64,000 nucleotides of DNA from Isoetes taiwanensis (Eukaryota; Streptophyta; Lycopodiopsida; Isoetales; Isoetaceae), in contig JAJEKV010000006.1 of assembly GCA_021234155.1 (NCBI GenBank), forward strand, positions 11,497,317 to 11,561,316, given 5' to 3'. Under the pieces are notes generated by a model. The model made no database searches, had not been told where the DNA came from, and worked only from the letters and a program-made list of their open reading frames with translations. Shown here piece by piece: positions 1-9,620 of the stretch. The translations under genes were made by a program, and so were the position numbers. How positions within the stretch are numbered: the first letter of the stretch is position 1; each line of letters starts with the position of its first letter.

Positions 1-19
1 TGAAGAGCTTTGCCGTATC

Positions 20-380
20 CATAGCATTTTATGTCGGTGGTCCGCAAGGCACAAAATGTGCCATCTTCGACAACTTGTCGGCCACTACCATCAAGGCATC
101 CTTGCCTCTCGGCATTTTTGGGAGTCCCTGTGATGAAATCCATGCCGATTACCTCCCACTTGGCGTTTGGCACCGCTAATGGCTCTAATGCCCACGAATT
201 AAGCTGCTTCGCCTTACCGCCCGCGGGCTGGCATAGTGACATTCCTTGATGTAGCGAGCTATTTGCTTCTTCATTCCTGGCCAATAATAGCTACGCTGAC
301 TTTGAAATATGTTTTCATGAATCCCGCATGGCCAGCTATTGGGCTGTTCAGCGTGTCATGGAGGATCAACTTCCTTACAC
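20..380 (-). pseudogene. Integrase: zinc-binding domain and start of catalytic core
   Basis: Minus-strand translation around 370-225 gives the HHCC zinc-binding pattern of gypsy integrases: an AGHAGFMKTYF segment (in the position of the family's AGHxG..KT), then YYWPGMKKQIARYIKEC. The second Cys pair follows in another frame. At about 165-110 a [13 protein letters not shown] stretch marks the beginning of the DDE catalytic core with its first acidic residue. The rest of the core is off the window. Integrase inserts the reverse-transcribed DNA into the host genome. The reading frame shifts at least twice in this stretch, so the copy as written is not translatable. The next ORF piece upstream (589-356) is the linker from RNase H. 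Confidence 0.85.
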
Positions 381-639
381 CGATGATTCGGTGCGCATAA
401 CTTGTTCTTATGGTATAACAGGTTGCCTTCCTTCTTATAATGCTTGAAGGCCTCCGGCTCTTTATCGATTTCTAGCCTCCTTAGAGAGGCTTGCCCATAT
501 CCCTTTGAAATCCACATCCGTTGGCAAGGACTCTTCAATCTTCTTACCAAAGTATTTGGAGAAAGGCCGAAATTGCGTTTGCAATGCACTCTAGTTGTGG
601 GGATGCCTTGAAAGCATACGCGCTACCACATTGAGCTTC

Positions 640-1000
640 CCATTGCAGACTATATCAAAGTCATATTCTTCGAGGAACTCCATCCATCTCCGCTTTCATT
701 AAGGTGTGGTTGCGTTGAATACATATTGGAGGCTCGATGGTCGGTATCCATTGGAACTTCCTTCCCAAGAGATAGTGCCTCCATATTCTTAATGCCCCCG
801 ACAACATAAAGCAATTCGATCGATGCACGTTGGGTAGCAGCGTCTCGGCGTCGTTCATCTTCCCCGAATCATACGCTACCACCGCTCTTCTTGCATAAGC
901 ATTGCACTGTAGCTATCTTACTGCATCTGTTGCTACAAGCTTATCTTTCTCTCGGTCCGCGGGGTCAAGGCAGGGTCGCCGTCGAGCTTCTTTCAACAAT
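640..1000 (-). pseudogene. RNase H domain of gypsy pol
   Basis: The minus strand around 900-650 encodes a stretch resembling the RNase H domain of plant gypsy elements: VAYDSGKMNDAE, then ALRIWRHYLLGRKF, and in another frame RRWMEFLEEYDFDI. These match the family's usual S.KLN.AE, ALK.WRHYL.G..F and RW.E.L..YDF. landmarks. The enzyme removes the RNA strand during reverse transcription. At least three frame changes are visible, so it is broken as written. Position between RT and integrase fits Ty3/gypsy. Confidence 0.8.
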
Positions 1001-1159
1001 TCAAACCCCTTTTGGGCTTTCTTGTGCCAATGCTCTACCCAATCTTTCACCTTCTACGCCCTCGTCAGTGCATTATAATGGGGCTGCTATCTTGTAAAGT
1101 TCTTCACGAACTTCTGTAGTACCGCTAGGCCGAGAAAAACTTCGACCTCGTGCACATTC

Positions 1160-1990
1160 TTTCGGCCGACCCTTTGAATCTTGCTTCAATCTTGGCGGGG
1201 TCCGTCGAGATGCCTTCGCCGAGATCACATGATCGGGGTATTCCACCTTCTCTCGTTGCGAAGTGGCGCCCGACAACTTGGCGATAACTGGTGCCTCTTC
1301 AACTTCTCTAGCACCCTTCTCAAGTGTTGCGCGTGCTCTTCAAGGGATCCGCTATACACCAAAATGTCATCAAAGAAAACAATCACAAAGGTGTCTAGGA
1401 ACTCCTCAAGATATCGATTCATGAGCCTCATGAACGTTGCGGGGGCATTTGATAAGCCGAAGGCATTACCGTGAACTCATAATGCCCATACCGCGTCCTG
1501 AAGGCGGTCTTGTGGATATCTTCCTCTTTTTATCAGGTTCGATGATAACCCGACCTTAAGTCCATTTTGGAGAAGATCTTTGCTCCTTGAAGGTGATCCA
1601 TCAAGTCGTGCGATCCGGGAAGCGATACTTGTTAATGGTGTGCTTATTCAACTGCCTATAGTCTATGCACATCCTCAAAGATCCATCCTTCTTCTTGACA
1701 AAAGAATGGGCGCTCCAAGCGTAGACACTAGGTCTAATGAAACCTGGGTGGAGCAGCCTCTAGAATCGCTTCTTCAACCCGACAACTCCCCTGGATTTGT
1801 CATTCTATATGAGCCTTGCTTGTTGGCTTTGTTCAGATTCGAGTGCTATCTCGCACTCGACTCCCCTATAAGGAGGGAGCCGCTTGATCTCATCTGGAAA
1901 GAGATCGTGGAACTCGTGATCAACTTAGCTATTTGCTTGACAACTTCTGCCGGAGCATCTTGTCTTCTTTGCTTCCTTCCAATTCCGGCT
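1160..1990 (-). pseudogene. Reverse transcriptase of gypsy pol
   Basis: On the minus strand, [18 protein letters not shown] (about 1690-1630) is the conserved CIDYR.LN..T region, followed by a broken fingers segment and [14 protein letters not shown] (about 1515-1470). [13 protein letters not shown] (about 1395-1355) contains the catalytic F-DD box. [14 protein letters not shown] follows, the H...HL..V...L element typical of Ty3/gypsy. Catalytic aspartates are present, but the domain is spread over several frames. It makes cDNA from the element's RNA. The domain identity is unambiguous. Confidence 0.92.
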
Positions 1991-2378
1991 CACTAATCTC
2001 AAGCTTGAAGATGTATGCCACTTGCTCACTCTTGATGCACTTGAACAGTCGTTTAGAAGACATACACTGCATGATGGGAACAACTTCTTTACACAGTATC
2101 TCAATGATCTTGCCGCCGGGTGTTGGGAAGGTCACCTTCCGCTTCCACAATCGATAATGGCCCTCTGGTCCAAGGTACTCCATACCTATTATCAAGTCGT
2201 ATTTGCCGATGCCCATTACTTCTGCCCCCATCTGGATCTTAATCCCTGGCAAGTCGATGTCAAAGTTGATTCTTTTACCTGCCGTCGCCCTTACTGCTCC
2301 ACTTGCTAAGACAACGGGCCTTGGCTTTGACTTTAATGGTTTCAACTTCAACATTTGAACCATTACGGGGGGATGCAA
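1929..2378 (-). pseudogene. Aspartic protease region of gypsy pol
   Basis: A 149-codon minus-strand ORF carries INFDIDLPGIKIQ and GKYDLIIGMEYLGP. The latter corresponds to the DVILGMDWL segment after the active site of plant gypsy proteases (D-L-I-I-G-M, E in place of D). It is followed by WKRKVTF, in place of the family's basic segment before the inter-domain linker. The active-site D-S/T-G triad itself is not visible in this frame and may lie just upstream in a shifted frame. The protease would process the Gag-Pol polyprotein. Part of the ORF C-terminus is the linker into RT. Confidence 0.75.
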
Positions 2379-2499
2379 AGTTATGGCTACTTCGAATCTA
2401 TCAGGACTATAAATGACTTGGCCTTGGCCTTTCCCTTGTGGAAATTACTTTATCGGCTCTCTGCTTGCTCTCTGTATCTATTGCGGCAAAGATATGACA

Positions 2500-3840
2500 C
2501 TCACCACAATGTAGTCAGCGGGCCTCCCTCGCCGCCGTCGTCGGTAGAGTGTCCCAATCTCCCAACTACGCTATTGTTGCACTCATGACATATGGGCAGG
2601 TTGGGTTGTCCTATGGCCTGGCTGGAAACACACAAGCAAAATTTGCTTTCTATGCACTCTGTCTCTCTTTTCCTTGGGCATGGCTCGCCGAGAAAAGGAT
2701 CGCCTTTGCTGGAGTAGTTTGACCCTTCTGTTTGTCTTTGAAAGACACCCTTCTTCTCCTGCTGCTTCCCTTGATTGCCACTATATGGGGCTCTAGCTGA
2801 TCCGAAATTTGTCCTCGGGCTAAAAGCGCCTTGCTTTGCCTTGCCTTTATCTTGGTAATACTGGCGCCTCTGCCCGCTATGCGAGGTCCTGTTCTTGCAA
2901 GCTTATTGCCTTGGACTCCGCTTACGATCTTTGTTCTAGGGTTTATTGCCCTTACAAGCTTCGCGGATCTCCTCATTTAGACCTTCAATGTAGCTTTCCC
3001 TTTGCATGCTTCTCACCTAACTTTTTGGCACATCTGACCTTAGCCTCATAAATTCCTCGGGTGTATTTACATCTTGACTTGTTGCCTTGCCGCAACTTTG
3101 TAGAAGCTGTTGCATCATCTTTGGACTTGTGCTCTCTTGGAGCGTAATGGCGGCAGAAGGCTTTAGCAAACTTCTTGAACTCGCAAGCATCCTGCGCTTA
3201 AGCCATGAGCCTTGGCATAGCCCTTCCACCAAATGCGTCGCTGCCCCGCCGGGTTATTTTGTTGCCACCGCCTTTATCCTTATCCTTCATACCATAGGCA
3301 TTGCCGTATTCGCTCATCTCGTCAAGCCAAGCCTCGCCTCCATGCGACGACCTATTTCACGAGAATTGCTCGAGCTTCTGGCCTTCAAACATTTCCCAAT
3401 CGTAGAGTCTACTTTCTTACGGTAGTCGAGGTTCTTGTGTCCCCTTGTCGTCGTCCGGGGGTGTTCCCTCGCCTTTTCGATACGTTTAGGACTTGAATTT
3501 ACGCCCTTCTTCTTCCTCGAAATCGAGTCGAATCGAGAGCTTGAGTCGGAGGGAGTCCAGCTGGGGACCTTCCTCTCTTGCTCCTCTTCTTGTCTCTACA
3601 CGTTCTCAGAAGCTGATGCTTGCGGCGGTTGGCGTTACCACCAGAACCTCGCTTCCTGCGTGGCTAGTAAAAGCCTTTTATCGATTCGAGGTCCGTCCTC
3701 ATTTTGCGATATTTCTTCTTGGGGTCATTTGTCCAAATTCTTCAAAGCGGGTTCCTTGCCGGCGTGGCCCGGGCGGACTCTGTTCCTCTATAAGTTCAGC
3801 GGTTTTGTCGTTCTCTGGCGCTTAGGCCTCTAGGCTGCAT
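2500..3840 (-). pseudogene. Gag region of the gypsy element (nucleocapsid-like basic segment)
   Basis: The minus strand shows three overlapping frame pieces. One (3232-3017) has NTPEEFMRLRSDVPKS, resembling a late gag capsid stretch. Another (2976-2650) is Arg/Lys-rich with SSRRRRVSFKDKQKG. The last (about 2600-2500) contains paired Cys and His residues (CHECNN and LGHSTDD), which may be what is left of a zinc knuckle. Gag would package the element RNA. Assignment rests on position upstream of the protease and on composition, since gag sequences diverge quickly. The start is unclear; coding quality fades near 3840, where AT-rich DNA begins. Confidence 0.6.
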
Positions 3841-4080
3841 ACACAAGTGGTTCATAGCTACATGGTTAGTTTTCCTTGTTTTCTTGCATTATTTATGTTT
3901 GTTAGCATGGTTGGGGGACACAAAATATATCAACAAAACATTTATAGTGCAAGAGAATATTATATTTATATTTTATATTACACTAATACAAAATTACAAC
4001 TTCTGACTAATCAATCACATTTGTCGGGTAAGATGGATTATCCTCGAAACTTTTTCACTTGGGCTGTTCCCCCAATGAAT
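3840..4080. other. AT-rich spacer without genes
   Basis: Marked drop in GC with runs such as TATTATATTTATATTTTATA. It separates the gypsy gag region from the next minus-strand unit. A short TATAAATG on the minus strand near 3940 could be a promoter for the downstream gag-pol, but nothing else supports this. Confidence 0.5.
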
Positions 4081-5547
4081 GGCCCAAGTTCCTAAGGACA
4101 TTGGCTGGAGATCCACCTTGTAATGCTCTTGCCAAATCTTCTATGCGGTGGGAGGTATAAGGCTGCTGTCATCGGCAGTCTTGCGCGCCACGTAAAGGTA
4201 TGGCGAAGTCGAAGGCGCCGAAGGTGCTACCAGCTCTCTTCACCGGGATTGCATACTCGGTATTAAGGGGTAGCGCATGCGGCGAATCCGAGAGTGCAAT
4301 CAACAGCGATACTCCTTCCTCGCCTCGGGGGTGAACTTGCGGTGGATAACGGCTATTCTTCCATCCATCGGCGGTGGCGGGTAATGACCGTAGCGACACG
4401 TGGATTTGCGAGAGGCGGGTCCTCGGCCACTTTCGGTATCAGCTGCGTATGCTTCCAAAGTCATCAACCTCCACCGTGGTGAGCTCCCCTCAGTCTCACT
4501 GTTCTTTGAAGCCCTCCAGGGTGAATTCCGCATGTCCTCTCGGGGAGGTGCTGTGGGGCGGACGAGCTTTGCCGTTAGGATGTTTGAGGTCGCATAGCTG
4601 ATCCCCATCTGTTCTCAAGAGCAAGGAACTCTTCCTCCGTGGTAGCTTGTTCTCGCCTTGTCTGCCTCTATAACACGCCTCGGGATGTTGTTGTAGGCGG
4701 ATGCCGGAGGTAAACTCTCCGTGTAAGTGTCGGCTTCCCTTACTTGGAGGGGAAGTGGGATTCTCCCTGAACATGAAGTCGCCCAAGTCCGGTTCGCCGG
4801 AGTTGGTGCGGCAACTCTTGGTCGGGCCTCCCTTTCCTCGCACTCAGGAGGTTTTGAATGTCGCCGCTTAGGAGCGTAAACTCCTCGCAACCGACAATAA
4901 TGGGAGCTAGGCTTGTGATGCCAACCAGCAGGGGTGGCGACTCTGGAGAGTTCCGCCGCTTCTTTCTCTTGCCACTCACGCTTCCTTTGTCGTAGCTCTC
5001 CTCATTGGGCCGGTGCCTCGACATAGTCTTCCTCTTCTTCCATTCTCGCTCATCCCAGTCTTCTTCCTTCCTTCGGTGCTCCTCGCTCATGCGTGGTGAG
5101 GAGCCCGGGTTGTTCGCCGCTATGGCCAATGGGTCCCACGCCCATGGGGGAATGGAGGTTTCCCCGCGGTGTTCACCGACTTGGTGGTGAAAGATTGCCC
5201 GCAGCGGTGTTGAAAGAGAAGTACTTGGGTCCCGTTGGCGCTTGGACCATTGGCTCCGTGTGGAAGTTAAGCCTTGTTGTGAGGTATTTGGCGCATGTTA
5301 GGGACATGGAGTCACAATGCTTTTGTGGACTGTCTAGGAACAAAACAGCCTACCTGAGGGAGTTGCACTAGCGGTCGGGTTCTACCCTAGCTTGGAACTG
5401 AGTCAAGACTCTACTATAAGCCGGGTCGCGTGCAAGGTTGCTTGACATCTACCTCCTTCACGAAGATCTGGAAGATTTGCGTCGGCCGTCGGCCAAAGAT
5501 GAGCATGAAGCTGCATGTACCATCTGTGGAAATCGAGAAGTTGCCAT
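4080..5547 (-). CDS. Unknown minus-strand protein-coding unit Y (frameshifted)
   Basis: Function not recognised. A minus-strand ATG at 5547 lies 112 bases after a TATAAATAG box (5667-5659) and opens MATSRFPQ, which runs about 29 codons to a frame break. Downstream minus-strand frames stay open in pieces (5129-4740, 4843-4496, 4608-4300, 4399-4169) with high GC and charged composition: a basic/acidic segment (KRKKRRNSPESPP), then LGDFMFRENPTSPPSK and LCDLKHPNGKARPP. Overlapping open pieces in successive frames fit one gene with indels. It could be an extra ORF of a gypsy-like element or a captured host gene. The AT-rich stretch at 3840-4080 would be its 3' flank. Boundaries are approximate. 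Confidence 0.4.
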
Positions 5548-5658
5548 TGATTAATTGCGAAGAGGGTAACAAAGCGGTTGCAAGCGCCTCGGGGAGTTTG
5601 AGAAATCGGCTAGAAGGGAGGGAGCAGATTTGTAGGGTGCTATCGAGAAGTGAGGGGT

Positions 5659-5667
5659 CTATTTATA
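5659..5667 (-). promoter_or_regulatory. TATA box of unit Y
   Basis: CTATTTATA on the plus strand reads TATAAATAG on the minus strand, a strong plant TATA box, 112 bases upstream of the unit Y ATG. The same nonamer occurs at 7614-7622 in an equivalent position before unit X. Confidence 0.6.
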
Positions 5668-5849
5668 GAAAAGGGAAAACCCTAATTTTTGGATGACTTG
5701 AAAATTTCCTAGGGTTGGGTAATTCTAGCCTATCTGAGGTCAAAATGGGAGTTTGAGGACTATATGGGATGCTTGAACAAGGCTAGATTACCTAAAAGAT
5801 GTTATGCAATAGGTTGAAGGTGACTTTGACAAGTGAAGAAATGGTAAGA

Positions 5850-5917
5850 GGTCTCGCTTGCGCCTCGCTTCAAAACTAACTTTTTAGTTCTTTGACCGGT
5901 AGCACAGCCGTGAGACA
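5850..5917. repeat. Hairpin motif M, copy 1
   Basis: About 68 bases with outer inverted arms GTCTCGC / GTGAGAC and an inner near-palindrome AAAACTAACTTTTTAGTT. The shared core is a GCGCCTCGCTTC block before the palindrome and GACCGGTAGCA after it. Other copies are at 6048, 7724, 7910 and 45100. Confidence 0.65.
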
Positions 5918-6047
5918 TCAGTCTCATTCGATCAAAAGGTGTCTAATTTGGGTAAACTAATGGTGTAAGGGTGATGGGCTCATCAAATCAGCGGGGAATT
6001 GACCCCTTATTTGGCCGATTTGAGCTGTTTTGGTCAAGTTTGGGGTA

Positions 6048-6112
6048 GGTCTCACGACTTATACCGCTTCAAAACTAACTTTTAGTTTTTTCGCGACGAG
6101 GTGTGAGACATC
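6048..6112. repeat. Hairpin motif M, copy 2
   Basis: Outer arms GGTCTCAC / GTGAGAC around an inner AACTAACTTTTAGTT palindrome. It lies 198 bases from copy 1, close to the 186-base spacing between copies 3 and 4, so the motifs occur as two similarly spaced pairs. Confidence 0.65.
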
Positions 6113-6339
6113 ATGTCTCTCGACTTGCAAATGTCCTATTTCTTTGAAATAAAAGCTAAAACTTATTAATTTGCTCTAATTAACCAAGTTTATGTCATCA
6201 AGGTACACAAAATTGCTCTATATTACAAAATTTTTAATTATTTACAACAAAACGTTTCTAAGGCGTTCTCCTTTATGCGGTCGCAAGACTCATGTCTTGT
6301 CGCATTAAGGTTACCCGCTTGGTGTGGGCGGTGTGGGGA

Positions 6340-7513
6340 TGTTGAATCTTCAAAATGTTGCACTATCTTTTGCCTCATCCGCCTCTTGCATTGCCCGGCC
6401 GCCTTCATCTGCGTGACTCTAAAGTCTGCTCAGTAGGGCTGCATCACTTCTCGCGACCAACCGAGCCCGAAGGGGGCACGGGGGAATTAGGAGGCGTAGT
6501 AGGCTGCTTATTTGAAGTGTCTAATCTCCCTTGGCGCTCTTCTCCACCTCCTTTCTATCAGCTTTCTTCTTTGGTGGTGGCTTGGGAACCTTGGGCTTTG
6601 GTGGTGGCGGCTTTGGAGTTTCTTTAGCCGTTGGTACGCCCTCCTCGGCGAACGACATGTTTTCTTCATAATACTTGCCGTGAGGCCTCCCACTTCTTCA
6701 TATATGCCTCGTGCTCCCTCATCTTCCTTTCATAAATCTTCACCCTGCCGGTGGCGTAGGCTTCGAGGCAGGTCGCGGGTTTCTTCTTTCTATCCCATGC
6801 CGGGTACTCGGGGTTCCCGTGACTTGGTCTTGCTGGTTTTGCTCGGTGCCGCTGCCGGGTACTTCCCGCCTCGTTGCACGGGTGCTTAGAAGAGCTCCCA
6901 CCTGCAGCATTAGGGTTAAAATCTTCATCGGAAGAGTCGCCGGAGGGGTTTGGGGTTGATCGGGTTGCCGCTCCTTGATGATTTCGATCTTGGGTTCGGC
7001 CTCTTCCTTGGCGGGCAATCGCCCGTCCTCCTTGTGCGACCACGAACTTCCCTTTCGCCTTCTTCTTCTCTTCTGCTGCCTTTTGTTCCTCTTCCTCCCT
7101 TTTCCTCTTTTTGTCTTCCTTTCTCTTCTGCCGGCGCTCGTACTTTCTGATGAACCTTCTAAGGTCTGCTACCTCTGCTGGCTCCAGACCTGTCACTTGC
7201 TCATCCTGCTCGAGGATCTCTGTGGGTGCGTCTGAAAGGTCTTACGCTTGTTCTGCTGCCGGGATCTCCGCTCTATTTCTTCATACACCTCCCTCGTCTC
7301 CTCGTCCATGGAGTTCGGTGATGTGGCCTCGTCCTGCTCCGCCTGCTGGTTGAAGACATCAATCAGATCGGACGTGTCTTGCTCCTCGTCCGAAGGCGAA
7401 CGACCCCCTCTCGCGAGCCTCTCACGGCATCTTAGAATGATCTGTCCCGGTGGCGCATTTGGTGGTTTCGCTCAGGCGGCGCTTCCTTCTTGATCCTGTT
7501 TGGTTCGGGCCAT
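6340..7513 (-). CDS. Unknown unit X: charged protein with H3-like N-terminus and Pro/Lys-rich tail
   Basis: The minus-strand ATG at 7513 is in good context (A at -3, G at +4), has an in-frame TGA upstream, and lies 101 bases after a TATAAATAG box (7622-7614). It opens MARTKQDQEGS; residues 2-6, A-R-T-K-Q, equal histone H3 positions 1-5. After a frame break the minus strand continues with acidic, Ser-rich segments (SPSDEEQDTSDLIDVF), then VTGLEPAEVADLRRFIRKYE leading into a long K/E/R-rich probable coiled coil (7190-7040), a Ser/Asp stretch (SGDSSDEDFNPN), a basic region (AYATGRVKIYERKMREHE), and a Pro/Lys tail (KPPPPKPKVPKPPP, about 6622-6560). Total about 380 codons. No family is recognised. 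It may be an extra ORF of a retroelement or a captured gene; nuclear or chromatin association is inference from composition only. Confidence 0.45.
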
Positions 7514-7613
7514 GCTTACGGATCGTCAATGGATAAAAGCGTAGAAAGATCGCCTAAGTTGGGAAGAGGCGGATTTCTAGGGCTTGGACGAAAAAATGAG
7601 GGGGGTTCTACAT

Positions 7614-7622
7614 CTATTTATA
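7614..7622 (-). promoter_or_regulatory. TATA box of unit X
   Basis: TATAAATAG on the minus strand, 101 bases before the ATG at 7513. A start site about 30 bases downstream would leave a leader of roughly 70 bases. Confidence 0.6.
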
Positions 7623-7723
7623 GCTTGGGGAATTTTAGGTCAAAACTCAAGTTGCTCTGTTTAACATGCTAAGGCACCAACTTAGTTAAAACTTATACTT
7701 ATTTCAGACTTTTTCTACCTATT

Positions 7724-7790
7724 GGTCTCCACGACTTGCGCCTCGTTCCAATACTAATGTTTAGTTTTGCGACCATGAAATCGAGATCTC
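7724..7790. repeat. Hairpin motif M, copy 3
   Basis: Core ACTTGCGCCTCGTTCC followed by ACTAATGTTTAGTTTTGCGACC. The left arm is GGTCTCC; the right arm is degraded (GAGATCTC). It sits about 100 bases upstream (minus sense) of the unit X TATA box. Confidence 0.6.
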
Positions 7791-7909
7791 ATACATTTCT
7801 AGGGTTTTAGATAATTAAAACATGCTATTCTAACTAATTCCTACCTTAGAATTAGCCTTACCACATTATTTTTCTCAAATTCATCATGTTTTGGTGTTCT
7901 TGGCTCGAT

Positions 7910-7977
7910 GTCTCACAGCTTGCGCCTCGCTTCAAAACTAAAATTTAGTTCTGCGACCGGTAGCAGCTGGTGAGACC
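7910..7977. repeat. Hairpin motif M, copy 4
   Basis: Best-preserved copy: arms GTCTCAC / GTGAGACC, core TTGCGCCTCGCTTC, inner AACTAAAATTTAGTT, then TGCGACCGGTAGCAG. Its duplicate in block A' is at 45100-45170. Confidence 0.7.
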
Positions 7978-8167
7978 ACCTCACTTGGAAAAAATTTTGG
8001 CTCATTCTTTTTAATCTTGTTAAATTCCAATTCACTTAATTGTTACTAGCTTAGCATAAACTACAAAGATGAGAAAAAATTTTTCCCACTTTTCGAGGCT
8101 TGAGGATCCTATCAAGTTAGTACTCGGGAACATGGTCGGTGCTTTGCTCTTGGTCTCCAAGAACATT

Positions 8168-8178
8168 GCTCGATACCA
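8168..8178 (-). promoter_or_regulatory. Retrotransposon primer-binding site (initiator tRNA-Met)
   Basis: The plus strand reads GCTCGATACCA. The minus strand therefore matches the plant iMet primer-binding site TGGTATCAGAGC except for one missing base in its CAG. It is one base from the LTR end at 8180. The duplicate at 45362 shows the same missing base, within a CTG/CAG trinucleotide. Confidence 0.8.
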
Positions 8179-8179
8179 T

Positions 8180-9620
8180 TGTGACGCCCCCTACTGGGTA
8201 TGCGGTGCTCTCACAGGTATACAAGCGAGGAGTTCTTCCCCACACCGGCTCCATGTGATATAGGGCCCTCCACATATCCTTTGCACCCTTGTGCGAGGTC
8301 CGGTGGGAAGAGTGAAGGTGTCATTCTGTCTCCCTCGGGGCCTACCTAGGCTGGCGGGCGTAAACATACATGTCGGTACCAGCGAGATCCTCCATCCACC
8401 CGGAGGGGTGGTATATCAACTTTTATCTGCAGATAGACAATGGTCAAGACATCACATAGGGAATCCTACCCAAGGCTCGGACTCAAGGGAGTGGCTGTGG
8501 CTTGGGTCTCGAGTTCATTGAGGCATTTAATTTATGGCAATGGAGTTGGCTGGCATAAGAACATGGCATAGGGTTGTCCACTCCATCCGCCCCCTCTGCA
8601 ATGCACTTTGCAGGGGTGAAAAGTGTCGGGACTGGCCAGCCAGCCGGGATGCATGGAAGAAGGGGCTATTCCCGGTCTCATCCTCCCGGTTCAGATGGGG
8701 CGGTAGGGATCACTCCCTCGAGAGATCTACATGCTGACTCAAGGTGACTAGAGGGCCCTTTGCCGATTCGACCAACTCCATGGAAAGTGTACACCACTTC
8801 ACGGGTGTGAGCCCATGCCTTACCTTTCCGGTGGTAAGCCATTAGACCTAGTCACAATGATCCCCGGTAGGCTTTACACACCAGGGGGATCGTTCAGGAG
8901 TCAGAACATGAACCTCCTTCTTAGCCAGTCTGGCCCCTTCACCCACAACCAGGTGTGGCTCTTGTACAGGCCGAATCTACAGTGTGCTAGAGAGGCTACT
9001 CTAGGAGCATCAACTACAAGCTTTAGGGCCTCTACCCCCCTTCCCAATACAAGGAGTTCACAGAGATACATCATCCAAATACATCACAGAAGAACTAAAG
9101 AACTAGATCTAATCATAGAGTTAGGTTCGATTTAGTTAGTGTCGAGATCTAAGATCTAGATATTTGGTATGGGCAATTTAATAGTCTAAACCTACCGATT
9201 CTATGACTAGAAGGCGGTTTAAGCTATTAAATTGACCAAATACCTGATCCTTGAGTGGCTCCTCGACACTGAGTTCAACCATCCTCTTTGGGCTGATCAA
9301 TTGGGGGCGATGGCGCAATCGCAGGCGGCGTCGGGAGGCGGTTTGGCTCCCAGGGCAGCCAAAAACCGAGCTCTAAAACCCCTAAGGGCGAAAAACTAGC
9401 AAGCTAGGGTTTTCCTACCCTAAATAGACATGGGGTTTAGGCTAGGGTTTCCAATTATCCCTTTTTGGCATGTGGGATAATTGGAAAGGGCCCACTTGCC
9501 ATTAATGGCTAGGTGGCAAAATGTGTCTACATGGAAAAGTGTGCATAAGTGCACATTAATAACATGTGAACATACCTAGCAAGTTGCCCCTAGGGCTACT
9601 TACCTGGCTATCCGTCGGCG
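8180..9620 (-). mobile_element. 5' LTR of a minus-strand LTR retrotransposon
   Basis: On the plus strand it begins TGTGACGCCCCC, so on the minus strand the LTR ends ..GTCACA, one base before the primer-binding site. LTR termini TG..CA and the adjacent PBS fix this end well. The far end is uncertain; similarity to ordinary LTR texture fades near 9600-9625. It shares start TGTGACGC-CCCTAC and internal blocks (CACTCCATCCGCCCC; CTCTACCCCC-TTCCCAA) with the solo LTR at 18568, so both are one family or close relatives. The second LTR would lie left of the window if it belongs to the gypsy element at 1-3840. Confidence 0.7.
9163..9244. repeat. Inverted repeat inside the LTR
   Basis: Arms of about 28 bases (GGCAATTTAATAGTCTAAACC, minus its last base, against GGTTTAAGCTATTAAATTG) flank a 23-base loop. 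The same hairpin is kept in the duplicate at about 46363-46444. It could be an RNA structure in the LTR transcript. Confidence 0.6.

Larger units (their letters stand above)
1..3840 (-). mobile_element. Ty3/gypsy LTR retrotransposon, gag-pol internal region (left end cut by window)
   Basis: Read on the minus strand from about 3840 down to 1, the order is gag, aspartic protease, reverse transcriptase, RNase H, integrase. RNase H before integrase is the Ty3/gypsy order (copia places integrase before RT). Every domain is split among frames by small indels, so no long polyprotein ORF survives. This could be decay, sequencing error or both. The 3' LTR lies beyond the left edge. The nearest candidate 5' LTR and primer-binding site are at 8168-9620, but two extra minus-strand units lie between them and gag, so their membership in the same element is not certain. 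Confidence is high for the family and moderate for the boundaries. Confidence 0.85.
5670..6340. other. Non-coding region upstream of unit Y
   Basis: Holds the motif M pair and, at 6120-6290, an AT-rich tract that would be the 3' flank of unit X. No convincing ORF is seen on either strand. Confidence 0.5.

Noticed and set aside
1580-1996. 138-codon plus-strand ORF over the gypsy RT
   Set aside because: Antisense to clear reverse-transcriptase coding sequence.
3087-3833. Plus-strand ORFs over gypsy gag
   Set aside because: Antisense to gag; GC-rich antisense frames stay open by chance.
3933-3945. TATAAATG as promoter for the gypsy gag-pol
   Set aside because: AT-rich context makes a chance TATA likely; gag-pol should be driven from the LTR.
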